Positions 1 through 8,900 of a stretch of DNA of 64,000 nucleotides are shown here, one piece after another. The notes under the pieces are model-generated. The model was not told where the DNA came from. It saw only the letters and a program-made list of their open reading frames with translations, and searched no databases. The position numbers and the translations under genes were made by a program. Each line of letters starts with the position of its first letter. The stretch's first letter is position 1. This stretch comes from Argyresthia goedartella (taxonomy: Eukaryota > Arthropoda > Insecta > Lepidoptera > Argyresthiidae): contig OX463829.1 of NCBI GenBank assembly GCA_949825045.1, positions 18,756,715 through 18,820,714 of the forward strand, given 5' to 3'.

Positions 1-1398
1 TCCGTATGGTATCTGCGTAAGGTTTCTGGTATTGTAAGCTGGCCTGCAAGTTGGTTTGGGTGCCTTAGAAGGCGTTGTTTATACTTGTCACAACTCATCT
101 TCATCTCCTGTTTGACCATAAGCATATTGGTACCATCATGGATCTCCGCTGTTCTGATAAACCAGGGTGCATTAGTTATTTGTTTTAAAATATAGTTTTG
201 AACTCTTTGTATTATCATTATAATGGAATCACTAGCAGAACCCCATAGTTCAATGCCATATGTCCAGATTGGTTTCAGTATGACCTGGTAGATGAGTAGC
301 TTGTTGTCGTCGATTGCTAGTTTTGAGTTTCTTCCAAGCAGCCAATGTAGGCCTCTATATTTTAAATTAATTTCATCTCTTTGCTTGAACATGTTGCCTC
401 CAGGTAAGTCTGCGGTCTAGGTGCATTTCCAGGTACTTAACAGTGTTACGGTGTGGGAGATGAGTGCCATTTAGGCTAACTGGTGGACAGTCTTCTTTGC
501 GGAGGGTGAAAGTTATGTGCACTGATTTGGATGCGCTTGCTGCTATTCTCCACTTGGATAACCACTCTTCTACACAGTGCAAACTTTTTTGTAGTTTACG
601 AGATGTTTCATCTGGACTTCTGTTTGAGGCTAGAATAGCCGTGTCGTCGGCAAAGGTTGCGATTGTGACCTCTGAACTTTGTGGTAGGTCAGATGTGTAC
701 AAAGTATACAATACGGGCCCCAATACTGAGCCTTGTGGGACTCCCGCAGATATGTCGTGGAAAAATGATGTGCAGTAATTTTCTTTGACTTGAAATATTC
801 TGTTTGACAGGTATGATTGTAATACTCCATAAAATGTATGTGGTAATAGAGTCTTTATTTTGAATAAAAGCCCCTTAAGCCATACTCTGTCGAAGGCTTG
901 TTGCACATCGAGGAATGCAGCCGAACAGTATTCTTTCTTCTCAAAGGTCTTTCTAATAGTTTTGCAAACTCTGTGAACTTGTGCTATTGTACCGTGTTCT
1001 GTACGGAAACCAAATTGGTGGTCGGGGACTATAGAGTTTTCGGTTAGAACCTTGCTCAGTCTGTTTAGCAAGATCTTTTCACACAACTTGGATAAAATTG
1101 GTAGCAAATTAATCGGCCGGTATGATGTTATGTCGTGGACTGGTTTTCCCGGTTTAGGAACCATGATAATCTGGGAAACCCGCCGAATATCTGGGAAGTG
1201 GCCCAGTCTCGTGATGGCATTGAACAAAGTACAGATATACACTATGCCTTTACGTGGTAGTTCCTCGAGGACCCTCTTGTCAGTGAGATCGAAGCCCGGT
1301 GCCTTTTTGTTCTCTAGATATCTTATGTGAATACAGATCTCTTTAGGTGTCAAAAATTTAAGAGGTAGATTGAGTTGATAATATTGGTTTAGAACCAA
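1..1398 (-). pseudogene. Jockey ORF2, reverse transcriptase part (frameshifted)
   Basis: This encodes the RT half of ORF2, which copies the element RNA at the nicked target. The open part (1398-373, 341 codons) starts in the fingers region (KAPGFDLTDKRVLEELP). It then shows YRPINLLPILSK, the palm motif AFLDVQQAFDRVW, the GVPQGSVLGP turn, and the catalytic box FADDTAIL, the usual Jockey form of YADD. It ends in a TGA at 373. One frame over, the protein carries on to base 1 (YRGLHWLLGRNSKL, then the thumb segment YQVILKPIWTYGIELWG), so a single frameshift splits the domain. A Gly expected in the KYLGMHLD-type motif is Glu here. About 220 bases separate it from the endonuclease ORF and hold further breaks. 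Confidence 0.88.
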
Positions 1399-1615
1399 GT
1401 CAATATCTGATACGTTTGCATTTGGTCCTGGATCATTAGGTTTAAATACTTGGCTGAGATGGTTGGCGAAGGCTTCGGCCTTATCTTGTGCCGTTTTTGC
1501 CCAGGTATTGATTCCGGAGCGGCGGCTTGTGGTGCAGCGGTCGATTTAAATTTTTACATGCTTTCCATAGAAAGTAATTTGAGGATTTTGTGGCGGAGAG
1601 AGTTTCCAAGTGAGC

Positions 1616-2647
1616 CTAGACAGCGACGTCATCAGCTTCCGCTATCATGAGTTTTAGATCTTTTATGGCTTTATTAAGCGTTGTTTTGTCACTTGGGTGT
1701 CTGCTATTATGCCATACTCTCCGCAGCCTTCTTTTATCCAGTGTTTTTAATTTTATGCTATCCGAGTACACTTTACACTGTGGTGGGCGTTCAGGAAGTT
1801 CTGGTGTAGACGTCCAGCAACATTTTTGTATGGTCGTTGTCAATATTCTGGTTACATTATCAATGTCAGAGTCACTTTTCAGCTTCACTTTGAGATCTAG
1901 TCGTTCATGTACCAGTTCCCGAAATGCAGTCCAGTCTGTATATTTATTGTACAACTTCAAATTTCTCTCAGTAGGTAGAGCTGTTATTCCAACTGTTAGT
2001 ATCACTGGTACATGATTTGAGTCGGCATCCAGATATGTTTCGATGTGGTAAGAAAGTCTAGCGAGGCCCCTTACAATAAAGAAATCTATGACGTCTGGTA
2101 ATTTATTTGGATCTGTTGGCCAGTTGGTAGGCTCTGCTGTTGAGACTGCAGTAAGGTGGTTCTTATTCAAACTTTTCTTCAGCACTCTACCCCTAGTGGT
2201 AGTCAATCTTGAGGCCCAGTGAGTATGTTTGGCATTCCAATCGCCTCCTGCTATGAAGCGTAAGCCTAGGGATTTGAATAGTTCATCATATTGTTCCTCA
2301 GATATTTTATGCTTGGGTGGGCAGTATACTGCAGAGATATTAAAAGATCCGTTTCGGTCTTCTATTAAGACAGTCGCTGCTTGTATGTGAGCTTGTTTAA
2401 ATTGTGGAAGTTCGCAATGTTTGATACTGGATCTTATAATGACGGCTGCTCCCGCATGAGCGGTTCCATCGGGGTGGTTGGTAGAATAGATGTTGTAGTT
2501 CTTTATCCTGACACTGCTACTAGCTGTGAAGTGTGTTTCCGCTACCAGTAGTATGTCTATATTGTGTGTATTTAGGAGAACTTCTATCTCTCCTTTTCTT
2601 GGGGATAAGCCATCCGGGTTCCAGGTTGCTATCTTGAGGGAAGTCAT
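1616..2647 (-). pseudogene. Jockey ORF2, AP-like endonuclease domain
   Basis: This 343-codon frame starts with MTSLKIATWNPDGL, the normal N-terminus of a Jockey endonuclease (metal-binding Asn in WN). It keeps the catalytic Glu in VAETHF, the GGDWNAKH motif near residue 135 and the long DVIDFFI segment. This domain nicks target DNA to prime reverse transcription. The usual SDH motif near residue 212 reads DADSNHVPV, with Asn in place of the catalytic Asp, so activity is doubtful if this is not a family variant. After the domain come about 100 residues of the endonuclease-RT linker, then a stop near 1616. The frame is lost before the RT portion resumes at 1398, so it is called as part of a broken ORF2. 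Confidence 0.85.
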
Positions 2648-4005
2648 TTTGAAAGTCTGGAGACAAGTGTTGATATGAGACTGATTAGGGTGCTCATTTG
2701 TTGTAGGATAATCTCGAATTTTTCTGATTGTTTCAGGAGCATCTGTTCGATTGAAGTTGGTGTAGGAGTTTCTATGTCGTTACTACTTTTGCTTTTTAGT
2801 ACATCAGCATATCTTGTTTGCTCGTTTTTAGTCCAATTTGGCTTAAATTTTCGGTGGGAGGGGGAAGCTGACTTTCCAGATTAACTTCTGATTCTGCATT
2901 TTTCATAGCTTTGGGGTGTAACCGTTTGTTATTTGTGTGATTTTCTCTTCTTGATGATATTTCCTTGTATATGGCAGCCTTTGTCGTTAGCCGGATGGGC
3001 AACTTGGCATAACGCGCAAGTGGCCGGTGTGTTGCGATCGCGCTTGAGGCACTCCGATGTCTTATGCGGTTTTGCACATTTAAAACACCTGTATGGTCTC
3101 ATACAGTAGTTTTTTGAATGACCATATTGTTGACATCTTTGGCATTGGACAACTGTCTTCTTCTTGCGAGGATCTTCAATAGCAACTGCTTAGTGGTAGA
3201 TATATTTTATCTCCTTGGCAGCTTTGTTGTTCGGCCCAGGTGACAAGTTTACAAAGAAGGTAGAGGTAGGCTTTTTATCTGGCCCAAACTTCACATTAAT
3301 AATTTCTCCAGTAACAGTGTTTCCACTGGTTTCTATAGCATCTTTTATAGACTCTAGTGGTGTTGTGTGATGCAGGTTTCTGATGACTAGCCTGTAGCAT
3401 CGCTGATCTTTTTGGTTGAAGGCATGGCCTATGAGGCCATGTTCTCTAACAAGAGTTATTAGTTTTTTATAAACGGCAATCTCCATGGTGCTGATTCGAA
3501 GTTGGTTCCTATTCACCACCTTGTAAGTGAATTCGTTTGTTTCTGCCACAGTTTCCAATAGTTCTGACAATTTGTTTACGTCGTCTATGCCATAGAGAAC
3601 AATAGGTGGTGGTTTGCTTGGCATTCGTTTGGCCTGCGAGTGATTTCCATTATCGCGTTCGAATTGTAGTCCATCAAAACTATTGGATGTTGGGGTTTCT
3701 GGTGGGGGTGTATTTACCCTTTTTCTTTTGTGCGATTGTTTTGACATCGGTACTCTTTTCCAGGCGGGAGGTGCCCTTATTTTCGATCGATCATCATCAT
3801 TGTTGATAGCAGATTGTTGAGTAATGGAACCTGGATTGTCGGTATTTGGTCTGCTACCAACAGAGTTACTTCGGGCTCTTTGTAAAAACAGACTAGGATG
3901 AAAGACTGATTGCACAAGAGTCTTGCTTCCAGTAACATCCAGGTTGTTGTGATTGGATACAGATGTGATGTCGGAATTGGTATCAGCCATCTGGTTTGAT
4001 ATCAT
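2640..4005 (-). pseudogene. Jockey ORF1, RNA-binding Gag-like protein
   Basis: ORF1 proteins of Jockey elements bind the element RNA. From the ATG at 4005 the frame runs 271 codons to a TAA at 3190. It contains a Ser/Asn-rich N-terminus and, from about residue 140, the region normally just before the zinc knuckles (TYKVVNRNQLRIS, LRISTMEIAVYKKL). Reading on past the stop in the same frame gives AVAIEDPRKKKTVVQC and then three CCHC-type knuckles between about 3160 and 3010: CQRCQQYGHSKNYC, CFKCAKPHKTSEC and CALCQVAHPANDKGC. So the stop at 3190 is a premature nonsense codon between the two halves. Further frame breaks follow before the endonuclease ORF. The last part, near 2800-2650, is Ser/Thr-rich with a hydrophobic C-terminal segment. 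Confidence 0.82.
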
Positions 4006-4278
4006 TTAGTAGTAGTTATTTATTGCTGCACTATGGCAACACTTTTGTGCTCATGTCAATAAATGCCATGTTGGACAAGGAACTATCCGTCCACAAAAAT
4101 ACAAATTATTTGGTGGGTAGGTGCACAAGGTGTTCTGCGAGCGATGTTTTTGATGCACTGATTGTGAAGTTGTAGCTGGTTTTGCACTTGGATAACACTC
4201 CTACATGGTATTTAGCACTTCACTATCACTTTAAAGTATTATTTGGGAACAAAACTGCGATTTTTGATGAGAAAACTG

Positions 4279-5310
4279 TTAAATGTTTGGGAGCACAAGA
4301 GCACTGGTTGACAGATGACAGACCAAAAAAATAAAAGATTCATTATTAATATCTTCATCACACAGCGCCTTTCTCGCTTGCGCTCTTGTCATTACATTTA
4401 CGACATATTCATGCATCTCTTTCAACTCATTTAAGGTAATCTTTATCCTTGACAACGCATCCGCCGCTGCGTTATCACATCCTTTCACGTACTCGACGGT
4501 GAAATCGTACTCTTCTAGTGCCATCCAAAATTTTAATAACCTACTACTGGGTTCCTTCATGCTAAATAAATATACAAGTTGTCTATGATCAGTTTTCACC
4601 CTAAAATATCTGCCAAACAGGTATGGTCTAAAATATTTTACTGTCCAAACTATCACCAGTAATTCTTTTTCTATGGTCAGGTAGTTTATTTCCGCTTAAT
4701 TTAGGCTTCTACTGGCATAAGCTACTGGCCTACCATATTTATTAGACAAAATACCTGCTATTGCATACCCTGATGCATCTGTTTGCACTTGAAATTCGTT
4801 TTTATCTGTAAATTATGGGTATTGTAACACAGTTGGTGTAACAAGGGATGTTTTTAGCAAATCAAATGACTCTTGGCACTGACTGTCCCAAATGAAGGGC
4901 TAATTTTTCTTACACAACCTGTTTAGTGGATATGCTATTTCTGCGATTTTTTTTATACATTTCCTATATTAATTTGCGAAAGCTACGAATTGTTTAACTT
5001 CATCCAAGGTTTTTGGGGTTGGATGATTCTCCATTACTTTTGTTTTATTTGGATCTGGTAGTATTCCATTTCCTGTAACTACATGTCCCAGGTATACTAA
5101 TTCCTTTTTTAGAAAATTGTACTTTTGGGGGTTTAATCTAAAATTCACTTGTCTCAAACGTTTTAATACCACCATCAAATTTTTGTTGCGATCTTCAAGA
5201 TTTCTCAAAAAAACAATTAAATCATCCAGATAAATGAAACATTTTTCACATGCTAGACCTGACATAGCAATATTAATCATGCGAGAAAACGAACTTGGGC
5301 TGGTCTTCAA
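4279..5310 (-). pseudogene. gypsy-type pol, RT palm end and RNase H (broken)
   Basis: This is the second half of the polymerase. The piece at 5310-4969 has the RT catalytic box YLDDLIVF and then YLGHVVTGNGILPDPNKTK, the standard connection segment of Ty3/gypsy RT. A stop near 4969 separates it from RNase H. RNase H is seen as QTDASGYAIAGILSNKYGRP near 4800-4740, then an in-frame stop, then the ORF 4656-4279. That ORF contains RVKTDHRQLVYLF, VEYVKGCDNAAADALSRI and the post-RNase-H linker VMTRAQARK. The last dozen codons before 4279 do not look like pol and probably belong to the inserted Jockey 5' end. The integrase expected next is absent. Confidence 0.8.
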
Positions 5311-5453
5311 GCCCTCTTGTCATTTGATACTGTCCTGAACTAAATGCAGTGTATTTTCGACTTTCTTTCATTTTCATTCAAATTAACTTGGTAATAACCT
5401 GAAAATAGATCTAAATGTGAGTTATATATTGCTCCTGACAAGGAATCTAAAAT

Positions 5454-6480
5454 TTATGTTATATTTGGCAATGGGAATTTGTCATCTTTTATCCTGTCAT
5501 TAATTTTCCTGTAATCTATTACCAAACGCCACTTTTTCTCATTATTATTGTCCGTTTTCTTGGGAACCAATAGCACAGGACTGGACCATTCGCTTTGAGC
5601 TGGTTCTATAATGCCTTGTTTCAACATTTTATCGATTTGGCTCATAATTTCACCTTTATGAGCATGAGGTAACCTGTATGGTTTGCTAAATACTGACTCC
5701 ACATTCGGTTTTAAATTAATGGATTGTTCATAGACGTCAGTTGTGGTTAACTTATCGCCTAGCAAATAGAACACGTCTGCGAATTTAGCACACAAACTTT
5801 CAATTGACCTTTGCTCCTTTTCGCTCAAATGATCTAAATTTATTTCTTTTAATAGGCTTTTTACCCTATATGCATTATTTATATTTTTATCAAATTGGCA
5901 AATATGGTAATCGCTCAGTGTGCGTATCTCTGGTTCTAGTAAATCAAGTGTGAGTTCCTCTTCTGTTGTGTTTAAAATTTGAATGGGTACTTTGTTATTT
6001 TCTGGCCTAACTATCGTATTTGCTATGTAAATTCCATCTTTTATTTCCTTGGTGCTTATTATACAGTCTTCTTCCATATTTGTATCTACGTAATAAATAA
6101 TCTCCGAACGCGGTGGTATGGTATAACGCCTTTGCTCATTGTTGTGATGATTAATTCTTTGCTCGGGTAATGATATGTTTGTACTACCTAATAAAGTGAT
6201 CGTGCTCGCGCTGTAATCTAAAACTGCTTTAAACTGTTCCAAAAAGCCGCTGCCTATAATTCCTGCTGTCTTACATGGTAAGACATCGAAAACAAAGAAC
6301 TTGTGCCAAAAACAAATCCCTGCTGCCTCTAATGTTATCCAAACATATCCTATTGCTTCTATGCTGCCACCAATACCGCTTATACATGACTTCTGTATAT
6401 GGAACGCTATATTTTGTTCCTCTAAATGTTTACTTTTTATAGCCGATATGGACGCACGCGTATCGATTAGCCAAGTATAT
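5454..6480 (-). pseudogene. gypsy-type pol, protease and start of RT (broken)
   Basis: Near 6480-6440 the minus strand reads YTWLIDTRASISAIKS. This is the retroviral-type aspartyl protease active site, but with DTR instead of DTG. The flap and C-terminal part follow (GIIGSGFLEQFKAVLDYSA). The open frame 6242-5454 (262 codons) goes on through the protease-RT linker, PPRSEIIYYVDT and SLCAKFADVFYLLGDKL, to the RT fingers: GIIEPAQSEWSSPVLLVPKK and WRLVIDYRKINDR. It stops near 5454, just where the palm should begin. Between 5454 and 5310 the frame shifts more than once. The Gly-to-Arg change at the protease active site alone would be expected to abolish polyprotein processing. Confidence 0.8.
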
Positions 6481-7636
6481 TCTTGTTTTTTGTATTTAAG
6501 GCGAAATTACTAAAAATAGTACTGTTACAAGACATAATTTTTTGGTTAGTCTCGAAAAAACTGGGAAGACGATGATGGTTCTTGCTCCAACTGCTGTTGA
6601 GTCTGGTTGCATTGTCCTCTGAGTCTTCAGACATCATGTTTACGTTTGTCCTATCAAAATGTATACGTGGGTTGCTGTTACTATACATATTATAATTCCT
6701 ACCTTGTTCCCGTTGCTGGTGTCCTTGCCGACGCCAGCCTATATTCCCTCGAGGTCCTTGACCGTCCGTGTAGCCGGTGTTGGAGCCATTCCCACGACCG
6801 CGCTGCGTCATCGCATCACCTCTTCCTTGCCCACGGTTGTAGTAACCACGCTGATTCGTAAATGTTCGTCCTCTAAAATTTCGAGAAAATACATTATTAT
6901 TGCCGTACATGGCCATAATTTCTCCTGGTGATGATACTTCCTCGTCCTGAGCTGCTTGAACCGCGACCTTAAGTGAATCATAGTTCCGTGCAGCGATTAT
7001 GGTGCTCAATCTACGATTTCTCAATCCGTACGTAAACCGTTTTATTGCCATTTTCTCATTTAGTGGTTTTAACACCGAATAGTTGTCGGAATTTTCGTCG
7101 GCTTGAGAAATCGTAAGCTATACAAATAGTTCTGTAATTTCTTTCCCATAATCAATCACAGACAGATCATTTTGTTTAGAATTTTGTAATTTGTATTGTA
7201 TTGCCGTTGCCGATTTTCTGGGTATTAACTGATTTCGCATATCCTGTAACAAAGCCGACACACTGGTATAGTTTGATGCCAGTTTTAGTTTTGCACATTG
7301 TGACAGCCTGCTTTTCAGTACAAATTGAATCAGACTGTTTTTACATTCCTGTTTTGTCAAAATTGTGTGATAATATTCTATACTATCCATTGACTGTTTA
7401 GTAGTAGATTCCTGATCATTCATAATAGGTAACAACGTCAAAGCCGTCTTTAGATTAAAGGTTTCCATTTCTGTCATTTCTGACTTTGGTTCAATACATA
7501 AACCTTGAAATTCTACAAACAATGTGTCAAACTTCGTGCAAATATTAGTTATTACTGCAAGTTCTGTCTTGTCTAATTTTCCTAATTTACTCTCCTTACT
7601 TAATGATTCTATATACTCATTATATTTCGTTAACAC
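6467..7636 (-). pseudogene. gypsy-type Gag with one nonsense codon
   Basis: Two collinear, same-frame pieces (7636-7118 and 7075-6467) are parted by a TAG near 7118; the reading resumes with LTISQADENSDNYSVL. The N-terminal part is helical capsid-like sequence (QFVLKSRLSQCAKLKLAS, MRNQLIPRKSATAIQYKL). The second part continues capsid (MAIKRFTYGLRNRRLSTII) and ends in a basic Arg/Gly/Asn-rich tail (RGQGRGDAMTQRGRGNG) in place of CCHC zinc knuckles. Gag would form the particle and package RNA. The tail is followed directly by the protease region, suggesting gag and pol overlapped. Without the TAG the capsid frame would be about 390 codons. Confidence 0.75.
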
Positions 7637-8077
7637 AAGTCGTGCCTCTTCTGACTTATCTACTAGGATTTTTCCATGTCTGCGACTTGGTCCTATTTTA
7701 ATTAACTATGTTCGAATTTCTTTTAAATTGTCATATATTATTTGCAATTTGCTTGCCATCTAAATCCATTTACTATATAATTCATTATATAACTCTACAT
7801 ACAATTAACATTATTTTGCTAATATTTATTTATATACACTCGATACCGTTACCATCATGCATGCCTAATAACAAAGAAAACGTATCTCCATCATTCCATT
7901 ATTCACGCACGCACTGTATTTCACTTTTAATTTTTGGCACTTTCCATTGTACTGTGAACACCGTGCTTAAATAGATTCGCACTCACTGACAGAAGACGTT
8001 CTGACGATCTGGTTCCTGGGCAGCTTAGGCACCAGAAACAATAGCACTAGCACTTCTACCGGGCTGGTGGACGAGCT

Positions 8078-8323
8078 CTACATCTTTTGTAGGCGCAGCA
8101 TTCCTGAGTTGACGCCTCGTTCAACACGTTTATTGAAAAACTTATTGCAGTATCGTATTGCCACAATAACTGCGACGGTCATGAACAGCAGAACTATCGC
8201 TAATATGCACCAAGATAGCATTCCAATATGAAGTTCGATATTTGTGTTAATAATTTTATTATCGTAGCCGACTTGTGTCGTAATGTCTTGTTTTGGTGGT
8301 TTTGGAATATTAGAATTACACAT
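8078..8323 (-). CDS. Small single-pass membrane protein ORF upstream of gag
   Basis: This 81-codon frame sits between the primer site and gag, on the same strand as the gypsy-type element. Residues 1-32 are polar. Residues about 33-56 form one strongly hydrophobic span (MLSWCILAIVLLFMTVAVIV), followed by the basic stretch RYCNKFFNKRVERG. That is the profile of a small single-pass membrane protein with a short cytoplasmic tail. I do not recognise a domain. 412 and mdg1 of Drosophila are known to carry extra small ORFs before gag, so it may be the equivalent here. It lacks cysteines or glycosylation patterns of an envelope protein. Between it and gag (7637-8077) I see only AT-rich leader. It is open with no internal stop although the rest of the element is broken. 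Confidence 0.45.
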   Translation of the reverse strand: MCNSNIPKPPKQDITTQVGYDNKIINTNIELHIGMLSWCILAIVLLFMTVAVIVAIRYCNKFFNKRVERGVNSGMLRLQKM

Positions 8324-8420
8324 TTTGCTTCACTAATTAATTGGTCCAGTATTTGCGTTTAATTTTAGTCCAACATTTTTAATACTGACACTTGACGCGC
8401 GCCGCGCGCTACCAAACATA

Positions 8421-8432
8421 TCACGGTCGCCA
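8421..8432 (-). other. Primer binding site, tRNA-Arg type
   Basis: On the minus strand this reads TGGCGACCGTGA, directly after a ...TTACA end that would close the 5' LTR. This matches what I recall of the tRNA-Arg primer site of 412 and mdg1. It fixes the inner edge of the 5' LTR at 8433. Confidence 0.65.
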
Positions 8433-8900
8433 TGTAAGGAGGTGCCTTGGAAGGAAAGTGAAAGAGAGGATAATCGATATGAGACTGACTTTATTATTGG
8501 TTACATACATGGTTTATAGATGATTATAATATGAATATAAAGACTAGCCTACCTAACCTACGTACCTCTGTACAACGGTTAGACGCTATAAACGTCGTCA
8601 ATACCGCTAAAGCCACATTTCAAAACAACTGTTAAATAGATATCGCCTGCTAAAATATTAAAATATTAATTTCGAATTTAGCGTACAAGTCAGAGCGTCT
8701 CTCGTTACGCGGCAATTATTTTGCAATTTTCTGCTACTTTTTATAGAAATCCCACTGTTTGGGCATACAGGGAATATTTAATGTGATAATCCCAAGCTAA
8801 TTTGGAATGCGATATGTTTGTTTAAACCTGTTTTTGATGCAAGGGATTGTGTATGTAAGGGTTCAAAGGATCAATTCGTGAACTCAAATCAGTGGTTTCG
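8433..8900 (-). repeat. Probable 5' LTR of the 412/mdg1-like element (outer end unresolved)
   Basis: The inner edge is set by the primer site at 8421-8432. Near 8490 the minus strand has AATAAA, fitting a polyadenylation signal in R. The matching 3' LTR lies outside the window, so the outer end cannot be placed by comparison; 8900 is a guess based on the usual few-hundred-base LTR of this lineage. Confidence 0.4.

Larger units (their letters stand above)
1..4300 (-). mobile_element. Jockey-clade non-LTR retrotransposon, 3' end beyond window
   Basis: On the minus strand the order is ORF1 with zinc knuckles (about 4005 to 2640), AP-type endonuclease (2647 to 1616) and reverse transcriptase (1398 to 1), which is the Jockey-clade layout. 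The element runs off the window at base 1, so its 3' UTR and tail are not seen. Its 5' end lies near 4300, where the reading frame of the neighbouring gypsy-type RNase H is lost. Both elements point the same way, so this copy probably inserted into the gypsy element. ORF2 and ORF1 both carry breaks, so this copy looks dead. The exact 5' boundary is inferred, not proven. Confidence 0.85.
4279..8900 (-). mobile_element. Degenerate Ty3/gypsy LTR element, 412/mdg1-like
   Basis: Read on the minus strand: 5' LTR end, primer site, a small membrane-protein ORF, gag, protease, reverse transcriptase and RNase H. Integrase and the 3' LTR are missing, because the element stops at the Jockey junction near 4300. 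Three points suggest the 412/mdg1 lineage. The primer site matches the tRNA-Arg type used by that lineage. Gag ends in an Arg/Gly-rich tail rather than CCHC knuckles. There is an extra ORF upstream of gag, as in 412 and mdg1. Gag and pol have several stops and frameshifts. The upper boundary (outer end of the 5' LTR) was not resolved and is only a guess. Confidence 0.72.
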
